A DNA stretch of 50,710 nt from Clostridiales bacterium (GTDB lineage Bacteria; Bacillota; Clostridia; Saccharofermentanales; Saccharofermentanaceae): assembly GCA_017428545.1 (NCBI GenBank), contig JAFRQR010000001.1:1-50710 (forward strand), written 5' to 3'. Shown piece by piece: positions 40,356 to 50,400 of this stretch (position 1 is the stretch's first letter; every line of letters starts with the position of its first letter). The notes below the pieces were generated by a model. The model worked only from the letters and a program-made list of their open reading frames with translations, did not search any database and was not told the origin of the DNA. The translations under genes were made by a program, and so were the position numbers.

Positions 40356-40685
40356 TTATGTTTCTTCGTAAACCTCTTTTGCCAGCCGGAATACGGCCCA
40401 TGCCTTCGGCCATCCGCTGTAGAAAGCAACGTGTGTAATGATCGCTGCCATTTCCTTTTGTGTCACGCCGTGGTTTTTGGCATTGCTGATATGGTATTTC
40501 AGCGAGCTGTCCGTGATGCCCTGCGACATCAAGGATACGACTGTGATGATCGATCTGGTTTTCAGATCGATGTCTTCGTTATTCCAGTTTTCTCCGAAAA
40601 GCACATCGTCATTAAAGTGTGCAAATTCCGGTGCAAATTCTCCTAATGCATCTCTGCCTGCTGTCTGTACGATTTTCTCTGCCAT
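40356..40685 (-). CDS. Carboxymuconolactone decarboxylase (CMD) family protein
   Basis: 109 residues. SIITVVSLMSQGITDSSLKYHISNA in part LMSQGITDSSLKYHI, then HGVTQKEMAAIITHVAFYSG and KAWAVFRLAKEV. This is the gamma-CMD/AhpD-like fold. The catalytic CxxC of AhpD is absent here, so a peroxidase role is not supported; a role as carrier or decarboxylase is open. Middle gene of the LysR-linked redox operon, 19 nt after the aldo/keto reductase. Confidence 0.88.
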   Translation of the reverse strand: MAEKIVQTAGRDALGEFAPEFAHFNDDVLFGENWNNEDIDLKTRSIITVVSLMSQGITDSSLKYHISNAKNHGVTQKEMAAIITHVAFYSGWPKAWAVFRLAKEVYEET

Positions 40686-40704
40686 ACTCTTTCCTCCTTA
40701 ACTC

Positions 40705-41556
40705 TTACTTTTCAAAAGGAAGATGCATCTGCGCATATTTTTCTTCCTGGGCATTATCTGCGTGATAGTATCTCTTCTTTCCATCCAGCTTACTGATTTC
40801 TTCCATTTCTTCCGAAGTTAATGTGAAGTCAAAGATGTCCCCGTTATCCCGGATGTGATCCGGATTTTTCGATCCCGGGATCGTAATGAATCCCATCTGT
40901 GTATGCCAGCGGAGAATGATCTGCGCACTGCTTTTTCTGTATTTATCGCCGAGTTTTTTGAAGATCTCTTCATCGATCAGACTTCTGTCTCCATGACCCA
41001 GCGGATACCATCCCATGGTCTTCGTGCCGTATTCCGAAAGTCTTTCACGGATCTCTTTCTGTGTAAAATACGGATGCACTTCCATCTGGATCACGTGGGG
41101 CTTGATCTCCGATTCAGAAAGAAGTCTTTCCAGCTTCTCTCCCTGGAAATTGGAGATACCGAGAGATCTTGCTTTTCCTTCTTTATATGCCTTCTCCAGC
41201 ATCTTGTATCCGGCCATGAAGTTTCCCGCCGGCTGATGGATGAAAAGAAGATCGACGTAACCAAGTCCCAATCGCTCCAGTGTATCCTCGACCGCCGTCT
41301 CTTTCTCATACATCGTCGCCCAGATCTTGGTGGACACGAAGACTTCCTCTCTCGTGACGATCCCTTTGGAGATGGCCTTCTTCAGTGCTTTTCCCACGGA
41401 CCTTTCATTCATATAGGCATTCGCGGTATCGATCATGCGGTAACCGAGCTTGAGCGCGGCATATACTGACTTTTCCGTGTCCTCCGGACTGATCATAAAT
41501 GTGCCGATTCCTAAGATCGGGACCTCTACTCCGTTATACAGTTTCAGGCTTTCCAT
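40705..41556 (-). CDS. Aldo/keto reductase (2,5-diketogluconate reductase-like)
   Basis: 283 residues from ATG 41554-41556 (GGAGG 7 nt upstream). Barrel motifs: LGIGTFMISPED, GYRMIDTANAYMNERSVGKAL with the catalytic Asp and Tyr, KIWATMYEKE, GYVDLLFIHQPAG, and the NADPH-binding ILRWHTQMGFITIPGSKNP. It reduces carbonyls with NADPH. First gene of a three-gene minus-strand operon divergent from a LysR regulator. Confidence 0.92.
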   Translation of the reverse strand: MESLKLYNGVEVPILGIGTFMISPEDTEKSVYAALKLGYRMIDTANAYMNERSVGKALKKAISKGIVTREEVFVSTKIWATMYEKETAVEDTLERLGLGYVDLLFIHQPAGNFMAGYKMLEKAYKEGKARSLGISNFQGEKLERLLSESEIKPHVIQMEVHPYFTQKEIRERLSEYGTKTMGWYPLGHGDRSLIDEEIFKKLGDKYRKSSAQIILRWHTQMGFITIPGSKNPDHIRDNGDIFDFTLTSEEMEEISKLDGKKRYYHADNAQEEKYAQMHLPFEK

Positions 41557-41680
41557 ATTGAATACCTCCATTTGCCGGGTGTTTCTTCTTTATGGCTTGA
41601 GTTTAAAACATTTACGATTTGATGTACAATGCCAATAATGGCGACTGCTATAACATTTCTGAATAGTGAGGAGACAGCAC
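41557..41680. promoter_or_regulatory. Divergent control region between LysR gene and redox operon
   Basis: 124 nt between start codons. It contains ACATTTACGATTTGATGTAC, an imperfect dyad with a T-N11-A core of the LysR-box kind, at about 41608-41627. A classical site for a LysR protein acting on its divergent neighbours. Confidence 0.45.
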
Positions 41681-42538
41681 ATGATCGATATTTACATGCT
41701 TCAGCAGCTGAAAACCTTTGCCGAATGCGGTACCCTTTCCGAGGCTGCCGAGATCCTCAACACCTCTCAGCCGTCACTGACCCGTTCCATGAAAAGGCTG
41801 GAAGATGAGGTCGGTGTAACACTGTTCACCCGCTCGAAAAACCACCTTGGCCTGACGCCCACAGGAAAAATGGCCGCCGAATATGCCGCCCAGCTTCTCT
41901 CTGTCACCAAGGATTTCGAGAGCCGTGTGCGTGCCTACGACAGAAGCCTTCACACCCTCTCGATCGGATTTTGCGCGCCGGTCCCGCAGACGGTCCTGAC
42001 TCCGATCATTAATACGGTCTTCGATGGGATGACGGTCTCCTCCGACATGACAGACGATGATGATTTTCTTCTTAAACTCAGGAATCACACTTACCAGCTG
42101 GCCGTAACTCATTATGAACCGGAAGATCCCCTGTTCTACAGCAAGAAGATCGGTCACGAGAGTCTTTTTATTTCTCTGACGCCCGGTAATCCTCTCGCCT
42201 TCTACCCGGAAGTGCACCTTCAGGATCTGGACGGCATGACGATACTGCTTCTCAGCCGCATCGGCTTCTGGTCAAAAATGCACCGCGAAAAGACGCCGAA
42301 CAGTAAATATCTTATCCAGATTGAGACAGACTCGATCCTCGAGCTCGCTTCCAATTCCGAGTATCCGGTCTTTTCCTCCAGCTATTATATTTCACGCGGC
42401 GAAGTCTTCCCGGGAAGGATCAATATTCCGATCGTGGATGAAGAATGCAGCACAGACTTCTACCTGGTCTGCCTTGCATCCGAAAAAGGGAAATATTCCC
42501 CCTTATTCAAACGAGTTCACGAGAATACTATTCTATAA
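41681..42538 (+). CDS. LysR-family transcriptional regulator
   Basis: 285 residues from ATG 41681 (GAGGAG upstream). HTH: FAECGTLSEAAEILNTSQPS, then LTRSMKRLEDEVGVTLFTRS. The effector domain follows (LSIGFCAPVPQTVLTPIIN, then LAVTHYEPEDPLFYSKKIG). It most likely controls the divergent aldo/keto reductase-CMD-flavodoxin operon in response to a carbonyl, quinone or redox signal. Followed by a terminator. Confidence 0.92.
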   Translation: MIDIYMLQQLKTFAECGTLSEAAEILNTSQPSLTRSMKRLEDEVGVTLFTRSKNHLGLTPTGKMAAEYAAQLLSVTKDFESRVRAYDRSLHTLSIGFCAPVPQTVLTPIINTVFDGMTVSSDMTDDDDFLLKLRNHTYQLAVTHYEPEDPLFYSKKIGHESLFISLTPGNPLAFYPEVHLQDLDGMTILLLSRIGFWSKMHREKTPNSKYLIQIETDSILELASNSEYPVFSSSYYISRGEVFPGRINIPIVDEECSTDFYLVCLASEKGKYSPLFKRVHENTIL

Positions 42539-42542
42539 AAGC

Positions 42543-42580
42543 AAAAGACCGGATCAAGCGTAGCTTTTAAACGGTCTTTT
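42543..42580. terminator. Bidirectional terminator between convergent genes
   Basis: AAAAGACCG (42543-42551) and CGGTCTTTT (42572-42580), a perfect 9-bp stem ending in A- and T-runs, between the LysR gene and the PatB gene. Confidence 0.85.
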
Positions 42581-42593
42581 ATCTGTATCCCCG

Positions 42594-43766
42594 TCAGGCT
42601 TTCAGTTTCCTGATGCCGGCTTGAAGACGTCTCATTCCATCCTCTACCATGGCTTTCGGGCAGGCAAGATTGATACGGACGAACCTTTTTCCGCTACCTC
42701 CGAAGTGTACCCCCGAGTTGAGCATGAGCCCGACTTCCTTTTCCAGAAAGTCCACAAACTGATCGGCATCTTCTGTGACTTCCGAACAGTCGACCCACAT
42801 GAGATAGGTGGCTGAAGAGGGGATCACGCGAAGGCTCGGAATATTCTCTCTGATAAAATCTTCGGCGATCTTTCTGTTCTCCCAAAGATACTCCCGGAGC
42901 GCGTCCAGCCATTTCCCGCCTTCTTCGCAAAAAGCACTCTCGACTGCGACGGCAGAGAAGCAGTTACCCTCTCCGACCTCGTCGGTATTGATCCTTCTCC
43001 ACATCTTATGGCGGAGATCCTTATCGGGAACGATCACGGCGGCCGTCTGGATACCTGCGATGTTAAAGGCTTTCGTCGGGGCCACACAGGTCACGCTGAT
43101 CTTCTTATTGATGTCTGAAACGGATGCAAAAGGTATATATGAGCGTCCCGGCGCCACCAGATCACAGTGGATCTCATCGGAGATGACCGTGACATGGTTT
43201 TCATAGCAGAGTTTTCCGATCCTTGAAAGTGTCTCTTTGTCCCAGATATTGCCCGAAGGATTCTGCGGATTACATAGGATCATCAGGGATGTCTGCGGAT
43301 CCGACAGTTTCTTCTCCAAATCTTCCCAGTCGATGCTGAAGGATGCGTTTTCACGATCGTAAGAAAGAAGGTTCTCTAAGACATTTCTTCCGTTATTGCG
43401 GATGCAGTTGAAAAATACCGGATAAACCGGGGTCTGGATCACGACATTTTCGCCGGGCGTCGTCAGTTTTCTCACCGCAGAAGAGATGGCCGGGATCACG
43501 CCGGTCACGAAGACGAGCCAGTCTTTCTCGATCGTAAAACCGTGTCTGTTTTTCCACCAGGACATATAGGCCTGATACCAGTTATCGTCAAGATCGGTGT
43601 AGCCGAAGATGCCGTGTGCCGCGCGCTTCCGGAGCGCTTCTTTTACCGTCGGACAGGTCTCGAAATCCATATCCGCGACCCACATCGGGAGCATAGATTT
43701 TCCGTTTTTCCACTTCAGGCTTCCTGTTCCCGTTCTATCGATGATTTTGTCAAAATCGTACTTCAT
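42594..43766 (-). CDS. patB: PatB/MalY-type pyridoxal-phosphate C-S lyase (cystathionine beta-lyase)
   Basis: 390 residues, full length. MLPMWVADMDFETCPTVKEA and GYTDLDDNWYQAYMSWW are typical of the MalY/PatB aminotransferase group. Further: MILCNPQNPSGNIW, VISDEIHCDLV (Asp to PLP nitrogen), VAPTKAFNIAGIQ with the PLP lysine, and RFVRINLACP with the carboxylate-binding Arg. It cleaves cystathionine or related C-S bonds, giving ammonia, pyruvate and a thiol. Monocistronic. Confidence 0.93.
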   Translation of the reverse strand: MKYDFDKIIDRTGTGSLKWKNGKSMLPMWVADMDFETCPTVKEALRKRAAHGIFGYTDLDDNWYQAYMSWWKNRHGFTIEKDWLVFVTGVIPAISSAVRKLTTPGENVVIQTPVYPVFFNCIRNNGRNVLENLLSYDRENASFSIDWEDLEKKLSDPQTSLMILCNPQNPSGNIWDKETLSRIGKLCYENHVTVISDEIHCDLVAPGRSYIPFASVSDINKKISVTCVAPTKAFNIAGIQTAAVIVPDKDLRHKMWRRINTDEVGEGNCFSAVAVESAFCEEGGKWLDALREYLWENRKIAEDFIRENIPSLRVIPSSATYLMWVDCSEVTEDADQFVDFLEKEVGLMLNSGVHFGGSGKRFVRINLACPKAMVEDGMRRLQAGIRKLKA

Positions 43767-43798
43767 CCCGTAAATCCGTTTCTATCCGCATACTGCGG

Positions 43799-44638
43799 TC
43801 ATTCATCAGTTTCAATAATCGTTGCGCTGGTATCGACCCGGTCATCCTCCATGATGAGTTCTCCGATCGATCCCGCGTGGATCCTTCCCGAAGAAGGATT
43901 CTTCACACTGTCGATGTGTCCTTCGATCGTGGCATCGACTTCCGAATATTCAAAAGAGAGTGTCGTATCGATGAGCTTGCAATTCTTCATTACCAGGCCT
44001 TTAATATAGCACATGCCCTGAAGACTCTCCAGGGTGCAGTTCTCCATCACGATATTTTCCGAATTCCATCCGAAATACTCGCCGCTGATGTATGAATTCT
44101 TTACGGTGATATTCCGGCAGTTCCAGAAAGCATCCTTCGTGATCAGTTTCGAATCAGATATCTCGATATTCTCGCCACCGTCAAAGCCGTAGTTTCCGAT
44201 GAGTTCGAGATGCGAGATCTTAAGATCCCTGCTGTTCATGGCAAAATAGTCGCCTTTTGCCGTGACATTTTCCATTTCTACGTCCCGGCAGGCCCACAAA
44301 GTCTCCTGTGCATTATGAAAATCAACATTGCGAAGGACCAGACCGCTGCTTCTTCTGAAGGTCTTGGGCGCATCGATCTTCACGTTCTCCATCTGAAGAT
44401 CGGAAGTGTACCAGATACCCGCACGCCCCGTCTCCGTGAGTTCACAGTCCGTAAGGCGGATATGATCCGAATACCATAGCGGATATTTCCACTTAAATGT
44501 AGAGCGGATGAGCTCGATGTTGCTGCTGTGCTTAAGCGGTGACTCTCCGTTGTCGAAAACCGAATCCTCGATCCGGAGATCCTTTCCGAAAAAGAGCGCC
44601 CGCTCTCCTTCCAAAAAAGCGTTTCTAATGATGTCCAT
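43799..44638 (-). CDS. DUF3737 family right-handed beta-helix protein
   Basis: 279 residues made almost entirely of short beta-helix turns (RNITVKNSYISGEYFGWN, then ENIVMENCTLESLQGM, GLVMKNCKLIDTTLSFEYS). The N-terminus AFLEGERALFFGKDLRIEDS and the WYTSDLQMENV block identify DUF3737. No signal peptide, so cytosolic. Function unknown. Its stop is 32 nt from the start of the patB gene on the same strand, so it could be the upstream gene of a pair. Confidence 0.88.
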   Translation of the reverse strand: MDIIRNAFLEGERALFFGKDLRIEDSVFDNGESPLKHSSNIELIRSTFKWKYPLWYSDHIRLTDCELTETGRAGIWYTSDLQMENVKIDAPKTFRRSSGLVLRNVDFHNAQETLWACRDVEMENVTAKGDYFAMNSRDLKISHLELIGNYGFDGGENIEISDSKLITKDAFWNCRNITVKNSYISGEYFGWNSENIVMENCTLESLQGMCYIKGLVMKNCKLIDTTLSFEYSEVDATIEGHIDSVKNPSSGRIHAGSIGELIMEDDRVDTSATIIETDE

Positions 44639-44744
44639 ATGTGATGCATCCTTCCTAGTCGATCGTTCAGTTACTATTTTACCATCCCACAGACCGGAAT
44701 ACTTTCAAAAACATGTCGGATAGTTTCATCTTCCGAGCCACAAA

Positions 44745-44777
44745 AAATTCTCCCGCCATGATATGACGGGAGAATTT
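44745..44777 (-). terminator. Terminator of the 44808 lipoprotein gene
   Basis: AAATTCTCCCG (44745-44755) and CGGGAGAATTT (44767-44777), perfect 11-bp stem. On the minus strand the stem ends in TTTTTTG. Confidence 0.9.
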
Positions 44778-44807
44778 CGGAGGGTATCATCAATGCAGAA
44801 GATATTA

Positions 44808-47174
44808 TTACTTCGCTTCGTTGATATACTTGTCTACTCGGTCATTGATAAACTTGATCACGTCATCCATCGACTTGTCGCCTGCGTAGTAAGCCGCCAG
44901 CTCTTCGTTGATGATATCTCTGATCTGTATATCCTCCATGTAGTACACAGAAAGGGTCGAGAGCATATCGAAGAACTTCTGCTGCATAGTATCCGTGGCT
45001 TCCTTAAAGCCCATGGTCTTCAGCTGGGATTTATCAAAGAGTCCGTATTCCATCTCAAAAGTATAGATCTCGTTATAGTAGTCCGCGATCAGGGAGATCT
45101 CCTTCTTCATGACATCTTTGTTGATGCAGATCGAGCTGAATGTCAGGGAATCATCCGGGACGAACTTTCCGGAAAGCAGATAATTGATGAACTTCTTACA
45201 TCCTTCCTGCTGACTTGTTTTTGCCGTCACGGAAACACTTTCCTGTGCTTTAAATCTCGGTCCCTGTCCCGTTACCGAAGGAGTTCCGATCACAGAGCAG
45301 GCATCCTGTTCACCGGCACAGTTTTTGACATATTCGGGGAAATTGGTCATGTGAACATATCTTCCATCCGGTCTCGGGCGGAGTTCCTCTTCTGCAAACA
45401 GGGTAGTGACATCCGGATCCTTCCGGTTTTCCATGAAGTTCGCCTTGGCATAATCCGCGGCTTTTCTGAACTGTTCGGAGTCAAAATCCACCTTTTCGCC
45501 TTCTGTTGCCGCTTTAATATCGACACAGGACATCATGAAAACATCACGATAGTTGTACTCGGATTCAGGATAGTCGTATGGCTGCACGCCGGAAAGCGTG
45601 TTTTCAACGTAGCTTGCGTATTCCTCGAAAGTCATGCCGACCTTATCTTTTCCGACATCATCTTCCTTCACGATCATTCCTTCGACTTCAAGCGTGACCG
45701 GAATGAAGTACAGTTTTCCGTCCACTTTGCTTGCTTCGAGAATATTATCGAAAAGTCCCTGTTTTACATCTTCATCGAGAAAAGAACTCATATCCAGAAG
45801 GGTCTTGTCGTTCATGGCCTCTTTCTTATCCATGTTCACAACGATATCCGGACAGTCAGAACTTTCGAGTTCTCTTACCAGCGTGTAGGCGCGTTCGATC
45901 TGCGGATCCAGGATCGCAAATCCTCTTCCTGCCTTGATTCCGGTATTGTACTTGCTCCAGATACGGATGAGATATTCGGGATCCGTTTCATTAAAAGACA
46001 CGATCGCCGAAGATAAATAGTCTGAAAAAGAACCGTCCAGCGGCGCACTGATCTCGATGACCTTTTTTCCTTCGTGCGGATTAGATGCCGCTTTCGTTAA
46101 TACCAGGATCGAATAGTTTTCCGGCATGATCCTTGCCGTCGGGAATCCGTCATCTCCGTAGAAATAAAGAACGATCTTTTCATCAGAGAAATGAAGGATC
46201 CTTATATCGAAATTCTTTTCGGGATTAAAGTCATAAAAGTACGGGGAATACCAGTTGTTGTCCAGTACTTTTTCCTCGGTATTTGTTTCCACATTATATT
46301 TGAAAATATTACCAAGAGTATCTACGCGGAGAAGGTCCCCCTGTCCCGTGCACTGATAATCGGTAAGGGTTTCTGCGTTGTCTCCTCCTGTGACAAAGGG
46401 AGTCTTATTCGTGAATTGTCCGGAAGAAAGATCCAGCTCACAGTTATACTTCTCACCTGTGATCATCTCCACATTTGCGTAGGCTGTCTTCGTCTTCTCG
46501 TTATAGGAGAAAGCATCGATATTCCCCAGTCCGGGCAGGGACGTCATGTCCATTTCGCAAAGAAGGCTCATACCTTCGTAGAAGTAAAGCAGCGTGTCCC
46601 CCGTCATCAGGTTCATGCTCTGCACAGCAACATAGTTGCCGACTCGTGTCGCACTTGAAATCAACTGGAGCATCTGCCCGCTTTTATCCTGCGCCGGGGT
46701 GATATCGGATGCCTCGCCTGTTTCCAGATTTAAATTCACAAAGTAAGTCTCGAATCCGCCGTTGAAAACTCCTAACAAGGCGATCGCCGTTTTTCCGTCA
46801 TCGTTGGGGACAAGGGAGTAGATCTCCTGAACTCGCATATCTCCGTCCGGGAAGGTGATATCCAGGGTGTTTTCCTTCGTGCCGTCTTCGCTGTATACTT
46901 CCAGCTTTGCTTTTTCTTCAGAAGTCTCAAGATTGTATGTGGCGTAAGTGCTGTAGATCTTTCCGCCTATGTATTCCGGAGATGAATCGGCCATCAGCAT
47001 ATCCGTGTCCGATTTTTCCATCTGGAGTGAAAAACGGGAAGATTCATACCAGGGATCTTCTTTTGCTACCGTGATGCTCTTTTTTGTCTTTGCTGATTTT
47101 TTGCAGGCTGTCATCATGCCTGATATAAGAAACAGGCTGAGTGCGACGGAAACGATGCGTGCAGATTTTCTCAT
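44808..47174 (-). CDS. Very large solute-binding-type lipoprotein, paralogue of the 25464 gene
   Basis: 788 residues. Lipobox SGMMTAC. N-terminal ~370 residues are beta-rich with propeller-like turns (YFVNLNLETGEASDITPAQ, NCELDLSSGQFTNKTPF). The junction NPHEGKKVIEISAPLDGSF begins a family-1 solute-binding domain (LESSDCPDIVVNMDKKEAMN, LYFIPVTLEVEGMIVKED, SVSVTAKTSQQEGCKKFINY). It ends with a helical IINEELAAYYAGDKSMDDVI segment. Domain order and junction match the 25464 protein, so both derive from one ancestor. No permease nearby; it may be a sensor or a shared binding protein. Confidence 0.85.
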   Translation of the reverse strand: MRKSARIVSVALSLFLISGMMTACKKSAKTKKSITVAKEDPWYESSRFSLQMEKSDTDMLMADSSPEYIGGKIYSTYATYNLETSEEKAKLEVYSEDGTKENTLDITFPDGDMRVQEIYSLVPNDDGKTAIALLGVFNGGFETYFVNLNLETGEASDITPAQDKSGQMLQLISSATRVGNYVAVQSMNLMTGDTLLYFYEGMSLLCEMDMTSLPGLGNIDAFSYNEKTKTAYANVEMITGEKYNCELDLSSGQFTNKTPFVTGGDNAETLTDYQCTGQGDLLRVDTLGNIFKYNVETNTEEKVLDNNWYSPYFYDFNPEKNFDIRILHFSDEKIVLYFYGDDGFPTARIMPENYSILVLTKAASNPHEGKKVIEISAPLDGSFSDYLSSAIVSFNETDPEYLIRIWSKYNTGIKAGRGFAILDPQIERAYTLVRELESSDCPDIVVNMDKKEAMNDKTLLDMSSFLDEDVKQGLFDNILEASKVDGKLYFIPVTLEVEGMIVKEDDVGKDKVGMTFEEYASYVENTLSGVQPYDYPESEYNYRDVFMMSCVDIKAATEGEKVDFDSEQFRKAADYAKANFMENRKDPDVTTLFAEEELRPRPDGRYVHMTNFPEYVKNCAGEQDACSVIGTPSVTGQGPRFKAQESVSVTAKTSQQEGCKKFINYLLSGKFVPDDSLTFSSICINKDVMKKEISLIADYYNEIYTFEMEYGLFDKSQLKTMGFKEATDTMQQKFFDMLSTLSVYYMEDIQIRDIINEELAAYYAGDKSMDDVIKFINDRVDKYINEAK

Positions 47175-47326
47175 AAGCGTACCCTCAAATGTCGTAATCT
47201 TTGCGCATTTTCTGACTATATATTGAAACCCAAACAGATAGACCCCACTGTCAAGAATAGTTTATCATTGGACAAGAACGGGAAAATGACTTTGCTGTCA
47301 TTTTTCTCCTCTTTGATTATAAGAAG

Positions 47327-47376
47327 ACCCCGGGAGTCATATTTTCTAAAACTCCCGGGGTACTTGTTTTTTTCTG
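47327..47376. terminator. Bidirectional terminator downstream of the xylanase gene
   Basis: ACCCCGGGAGT (47327-47337) and ACTCCCGGGGT (47351-47361), perfect 11-bp stem; the plus side ends in TTTTTTT. It closes the minus-strand xylanase transcript. The stem resembles the terminator at 6805 (CCCCGGGAGT). Confidence 0.8.
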
Positions 47377-47424
47377 CAAGGAACCTGCCTTAGGTCAGGT
47401 CATTTTACAAACCGTTCTTTCAGA

Positions 47425-50400
47425 TCATTCCATGCTTTTCTTTTTTCGGACAGCCGAAATGGTAAGAGCTCCACCGAAAGCAAGAACCAGGATCGCAATG
47501 TGAGCAAGAGGAGAGTTTACATCGCCTGTCTTAACAATGCCGATCTTCTTTCCGTTTTCTGCTTTGTCTGCTGTCTCTTCAGTCTTGTTCTCAGTACCGG
47601 CAGAAACGATCGTAAGCTTCGTTTTCGAATAACCGTCGGTAAATTCGATATAGATATCATAATCTCCGGCCTTAAGACTATCGAGGTAAAGCGAATCGAT
47701 TTCAATGATCGTCGAGCCTTCAGTGATAGTAAGCGCCATTTCCGGAACTTTGACATTACTGAAGCTGATGTTCTTATAATTTGCCATCGGGCCCTCTGAA
47801 CGGATCACGATGTTTTTGCCGCTTCCGAGCGTGTACTTCGGATCAGCACCGTCTAGGATCTGATACTCCTTAAGGGTCGAAGGATCTTCCGTCTTCGGAT
47901 CGCCGACAGAAGGATTCTCAGTTGAAGGATCCTCCGTCTTCGGGTCTTCAACAACAGGAAGCAATGTTCCGTCTGTAGCATAAAGGGTGATCGCACCGTT
48001 TAAGATCTCTGTTCCGAAGTCGAATTTCTCCGTGCACTTAGCATCCTTGTACCAGCCGGTGATCTCTATTCCTTCAGGAAGTGTGAATGTCTCGGCCGGG
48101 ATCCTGTAACCGATGCGGTCAGCGACTGTCACGTTCTCCACACCAAAGGCAGAAAGGTCAAATGTGACTTTGGCTTCCGGACCTACCGGGATCCTTCTGA
48201 TCAGGAGGTTATCCAGGTAAAGATCTTCCATACCGGTGGTCTCTACATACATCTTAAGAGCATTGTACTCGGAAGGAACTCTGATCGTCGTACCTACAGA
48301 CTTGTACTTGCCTGCCGCGGAAGGCGTAGACAGATAATTCGGCCAGACACTGTCGATATCACCTGACAGCTTAATCATTTCATCAGCTGTCTTGGCATCG
48401 AACTGTACATCGATCTCATTTCCGATATACGCACTTGCATCAAATACGATTCCGTAATATGTCTGATCATTATCAGTAAGTACAACGGCCTTTCCATCCT
48501 CGTCATCTACGACAGAAAGCTTTCCTGCTCCGCCCCATCTGGTACCGAAGACATTCGTTGATCCTTCGACATCATCAGAGAACTCGGCATATCTTACCGA
48601 GAAGTCATCCAGATACATATCTGCTTTTCCGTCAGTCTCAAGATAGAGTTTCGCGCTCACGCCGCCTGCCGGAATAGCGAAGGTTGCCGTAACTTTTGTC
48701 CAGTCAGAACCCGCCGCTGTTGTCACGCAAGGAACAGGCGTATCGCCGTCGATTCCGAGCGTGATCTTTGCATCAGTCGTCTTCACATAAACGGAAGCCG
48801 TAATATACTGACCGATATAATCGCTGACATCAAAGCTGACGGTTGCATCCTGTTCCTGTCTTGTGACAAGAAGACTATTCGAACCGGACTTTGCTTCTGT
48901 GTCAGTAACAGTAAGAACAGGCATATGACCTACGCCACGGGAAGATGCAAAATTCTCGGCATCTTCAAAGCCTTCGTCCTTACCCATGACCTTCACTCTG
49001 AGTGCATCGATATAGATGTCAGAGAGATCTTCCGTCTCGAAGTAGAGTTTCAGTGCTTTTAGATCGGAAGGGATCTTGTATTCGCCGATGATCTGTACCC
49101 AATCTCCGGAGGAAGTATCGCAAGTGGTGATATTCGGCCATTTTCCGTCGATATCTGCAGAGATCTTCACAAGCGGAGAAGCTGACTTTACCCATGCGCT
49201 GATACCGATCGTCTGACCTGCAAACTTGGAAACATCGACACTGGCTCCGTTCCATGTAGCTGTTCTTCCCGAATCAAGAAGAGCATATTTTCCTTCAAAG
49301 ACCTCTTCACTCTGAACAGTCAATGTTCCGGATCCTCTTACCGAGAAAACGGAAGGAAGTGTGTCATCATCAAAGTTGACTCTGATGTCTGAATAATCCG
49401 GCTTAACATATTGCGGTTCACCGATATCTCCACCGGTCGCTGCAGCTACAATGCCGTCAAATGCCTTTTTTCTGGAAAGGTTCTTGTTGAAAATAAGCGG
49501 GCTGGATTCTGCCTTCCAGGAGTTATCATCGGTAAGGCCCCAGATGGTAACGGAAGTAAGATTCACGCCTTCGGCTCTTACATCAAGAAGTGCCTTGAAA
49601 AGATCATAGTAGAACTTGCCCTGATAGTACTCGGCATTCACACCTGATCCTGTGGTAATAACATCGAGTTCTGTGATATGCACTTCACCAAATTCCGCCT
49701 CATATCTCTTCAATGCAGTAATAAAATCATTGACATTCGTTCCATCCTGAACATGTGCCTGCATGCCGATACCGTCGATATAACCGGCATTCTTAACCGG
49801 AGTGAGGTTCGCGATAATAGCATCACATTTTTCCTTCTGGAACTCATTGTAATCGTTATAGAAAAGCTTTGCTTTTCCGGCACCATACTGTGCAGAATAC
49901 TTATCTACCGATGTTCTTGCCTGTTTGAAAGCGTCCATAAGGAAGTCTTTACCGAGGATCTGATAGTAGAGACTCTCTCGGAGATTATCTGCATTCTTTC
50001 CGGGCTCAACTGCCTCGTTGACTACGTCCCATGCATAAATGACATCGCCGTATCCGTTTTCATACATGTACTTGATCGTGTTATCGATATAGCTGGTCAT
50101 ACGAGCTCTGACAACATCCGCAGATGCTAAACTCTGGCTCTTATCATAATTGACATAGAACATGGAGTCCTCATTCTGGGAATGCCATACCAGAACGTGT
50201 GCTCTTACTTTCAGTCCGTTAGCCTTTGCAAAATCAAGCATTTCTTTGGCAGCAGGATTGATTAAAAACGGCAGGTTCGTATCGGTCCTTTCGCCGGAAA
50301 CATTCTTGACATCCATGTTATATTCCGGCTTAAGTTCATTACCGAAAGTGATGCTGTTAAACTGACTTGTAATCAGCTTTTCTTTCGCCGGATTTCCAAT

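Larger units (their letters stand above)
395..49070. repeat. Dispersed octamer AAAAGCAC / GTGCTTTT, 28 copies
   Basis: AAAAGCAC on the plus strand starts at 395, 9580, 10344, 14596, 19051, 19952, 24982, 29829, 31335, 32079, 34448, 38397, 39494, 40597 and 42930. GTGCTTTT starts at 799, 2037, 11179, 11452, 12980, 15179, 16547, 21614, 23565, 26184, 39723, 41385 and 49063. Base composition predicts fewer than two. In genes it is read as S/G-A-F, V-L-F, K-A-L or K-H, so several phases and both senses are used; three copies lie between genes. Eighteen copies extend to AAAAGCACT. Counted by eye. Confidence 0.8.

Noticed and set aside
44763..46016. A 417-codon plus-strand open frame opposite the lipoprotein gene
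   Set aside because: It is the antisense shadow of a well-supported lipoprotein; composition is rich in F/H/I/R with no domain, signal or RBS.
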